Source: Alphaproteobacteria bacterium
GTDB taxonomy: Bacteria > Pseudomonadota > Alphaproteobacteria > Caulobacterales > Caulobacteraceae
Length of the DNA: 6,266 nucleotides
Direction: 5' to 3'
Assembly: GCA_018895795.1 (NCBI GenBank)
Contig: JAHINZ010000440.1
Span: forward strand, 1-6,266
Shown here: positions 5,596 through 6,266 of the stretch, in pieces
Numbering within the stretch: position 1 is the stretch's first letter
Layout of the letters: each line of letters starts with the position of its first letter
Position numbers and translations under genes: made by a program
The notes under the pieces: generated by a model
Told to the model about the DNA's origin: nothing
The model's database searches: none
The model's input: only the letters and a program-made list of their open reading frames with translations

Positions 5596-6266
5596 ATGAC
5601 CAAGATCGCCTGCCTGGCCGGAGCGGCCGTCGCCGCCCTGATGGCCGCCAGCGCCGCCGCCCAAACCACCCCCGTCACCTCGCAATCGGCCACCCAGGCC
5701 TATCTGGCTCAGATCAAGGCCCGCAATCCCGTGCTGCACGCGGTCATCGCCGTGAACCCGGCCGCCACCGCCGACGCCAAGGCCCTGGACGCCGAGCGCC
5801 AGGCCGGCAAGGTCCGCTCGGCGATCCACGGCCGGGTGATGCTGCTGAAGGACAATATCGAGACCGCCGACGACCTGGCCACCACCGCCGGGTCTCTGGC
5901 CCTGAAGAACAATGTCACCCACCGCGACGCGCCGCTGGCCAAGCGCCTGAGGGACGCCGGCGTGGTGATCCTGGGCAAGGCCAATCTGTCGGAATGGGCC
6001 AATATCCGCTCCAGCCACTCGATTAGCGGCTGGAGCGCGATCGGCGGCACGGTGCGCAATCCCTATGTGCTGGATCGCAGCGCCTGCGGCTCGTCCAGCG
6101 GTTCGGGCGCGGCGGTGGCCGCCGGCCTGGCCTGGGCGGCCATCGGCACCGAGACCGACGGCTCGATCACCTGCCCGGCCGCGATCAACGGCCTGGTCGG
6201 CCTCAAGCCCACCGTCGGCCTGGTGTCGCGCACCCATATCGTGCCGATCAGCCACAGCCAGGACAC
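5596..6266 (+). CDS. Exported amidase-signature hydrolase, N-terminal 223 residues (continues past window)
   Basis: This frame is open to the window edge. It opens with a Sec signal (MTKIACLAGAAVAALMAASAAA, cleavage probably before Gln23), so the enzyme should work in the periplasm. The amidase-signature Ser-cisSer-Lys triad is complete: Lys85 in LLKDNIET, cis-Ser166 in ACGSSSGSGAAVAAG, and nucleophile Ser190 in TETDGSITCPAA; the 24-residue spacing of the two serines equals that of FAAH and of Stenotrophomonas peptide amidase. The GSSSGSG and GLVGLKPTVGLVSR wording is typical of the branch holding peptide amidase-like and plant/yeast relatives rather than GatA, and the signal peptide also argues against a role in tRNA-Gln formation. 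The reaction is hydrolysis of an amide, possibly C-terminal peptide amides. ATG 5596 is chosen because the signal peptide starts there; GGGA at 5585-5588 is a weak Shine-Dalgarno sequence. About half of the usual 480-540 residues is visible. Substrate assignment is tentative. Confidence 0.92.
   Translation, partial: MTKIACLAGAAVAALMAASAAAQTTPVTSQSATQAYLAQIKARNPVLHAVIAVNPAATADAKALDAERQAGKVRSAIHGRVMLLKDNIETADDLATTAGSLALKNNVTHRDAPLAKRLRDAGVVILGKANLSEWANIRSSHSISGWSAIGGTVRNPYVLDRSACGSSSGSGAAVAAGLAWAAIGTETDGSITCPAAINGLVGLKPTVGLVSRTHIVPISHSQD

Noticed and set aside
4534..6255. 573-residue minus-strand frame opposite the thioesterase and amidase
   Set aside because: Low-complexity Gly/Arg/Gln/Ala-rich shadow; the plus-strand proteins with catalytic residues explain the region.

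Overview
The window reads as a chromosomal segment of a high-GC alphaproteobacterium, most likely of the Caulobacter/Phenylobacterium/Brevundimonas group (inference). The grounds are strong GCC/CTG/GGC/GTC third-position bias, a TonB-dependent receptor, a periplasmic dipeptidyl peptidase, several starts without a Shine-Dalgarno sequence, and GC-rich palindromic repeats of a kind I associate with that family. All genes lie on the plus strand; the long minus-strand frames are antisense shadows.

Layout: (1) 1-694, C-terminal 230 residues of a TonB-dependent outer-membrane receptor, closed by a strong intrinsic terminator (718-744). (2) 774-1892, a Tat-exported PhoD-like metallophosphatase. (3) 1896-2009, two inverted copies of a GC-rich palindromic unit (REP/BIME-like), beginning four bases after the phosphatase stop. 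(4) 2070-4283, an exported S9B dipeptidyl peptidase IV with the complete catalytic set, followed by a perfect 12-bp inverted repeat (4294-4327). (5) 4422-4628, a very acidic 68-residue orphan with the best ribosome binding site in the window. (6) 4720-5502, a TesB-like double-hotdog acyl-CoA thioesterase with no visible Shine-Dalgarno sequence. (7) 5596 to the window end, the N-terminal part of an exported amidase-signature hydrolase that continues beyond the window.

The exported proteins (receptor, phosphatase, dipeptidyl peptidase, amidase) fit an envelope nutrient-scavenging theme. Phosphoester hydrolysis may be linked to uptake by the adjacent receptor. N-terminal dipeptide release and C-terminal amide or other amide hydrolysis would act on peptides in the periplasm. 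This is functional grouping by inference: gaps of 80-180 bp, a terminator and separate candidate promoters argue against one operon.

I do not see a phage, CRISPR array, insertion sequence, tRNA or rRNA, or an evident undescribed multi-gene system. The items most worth a second look are the inverted repeat pair and the odd codon use it abuts, the unclear translation starts, the acidic orphan, and the amidase/peptidase pairing.
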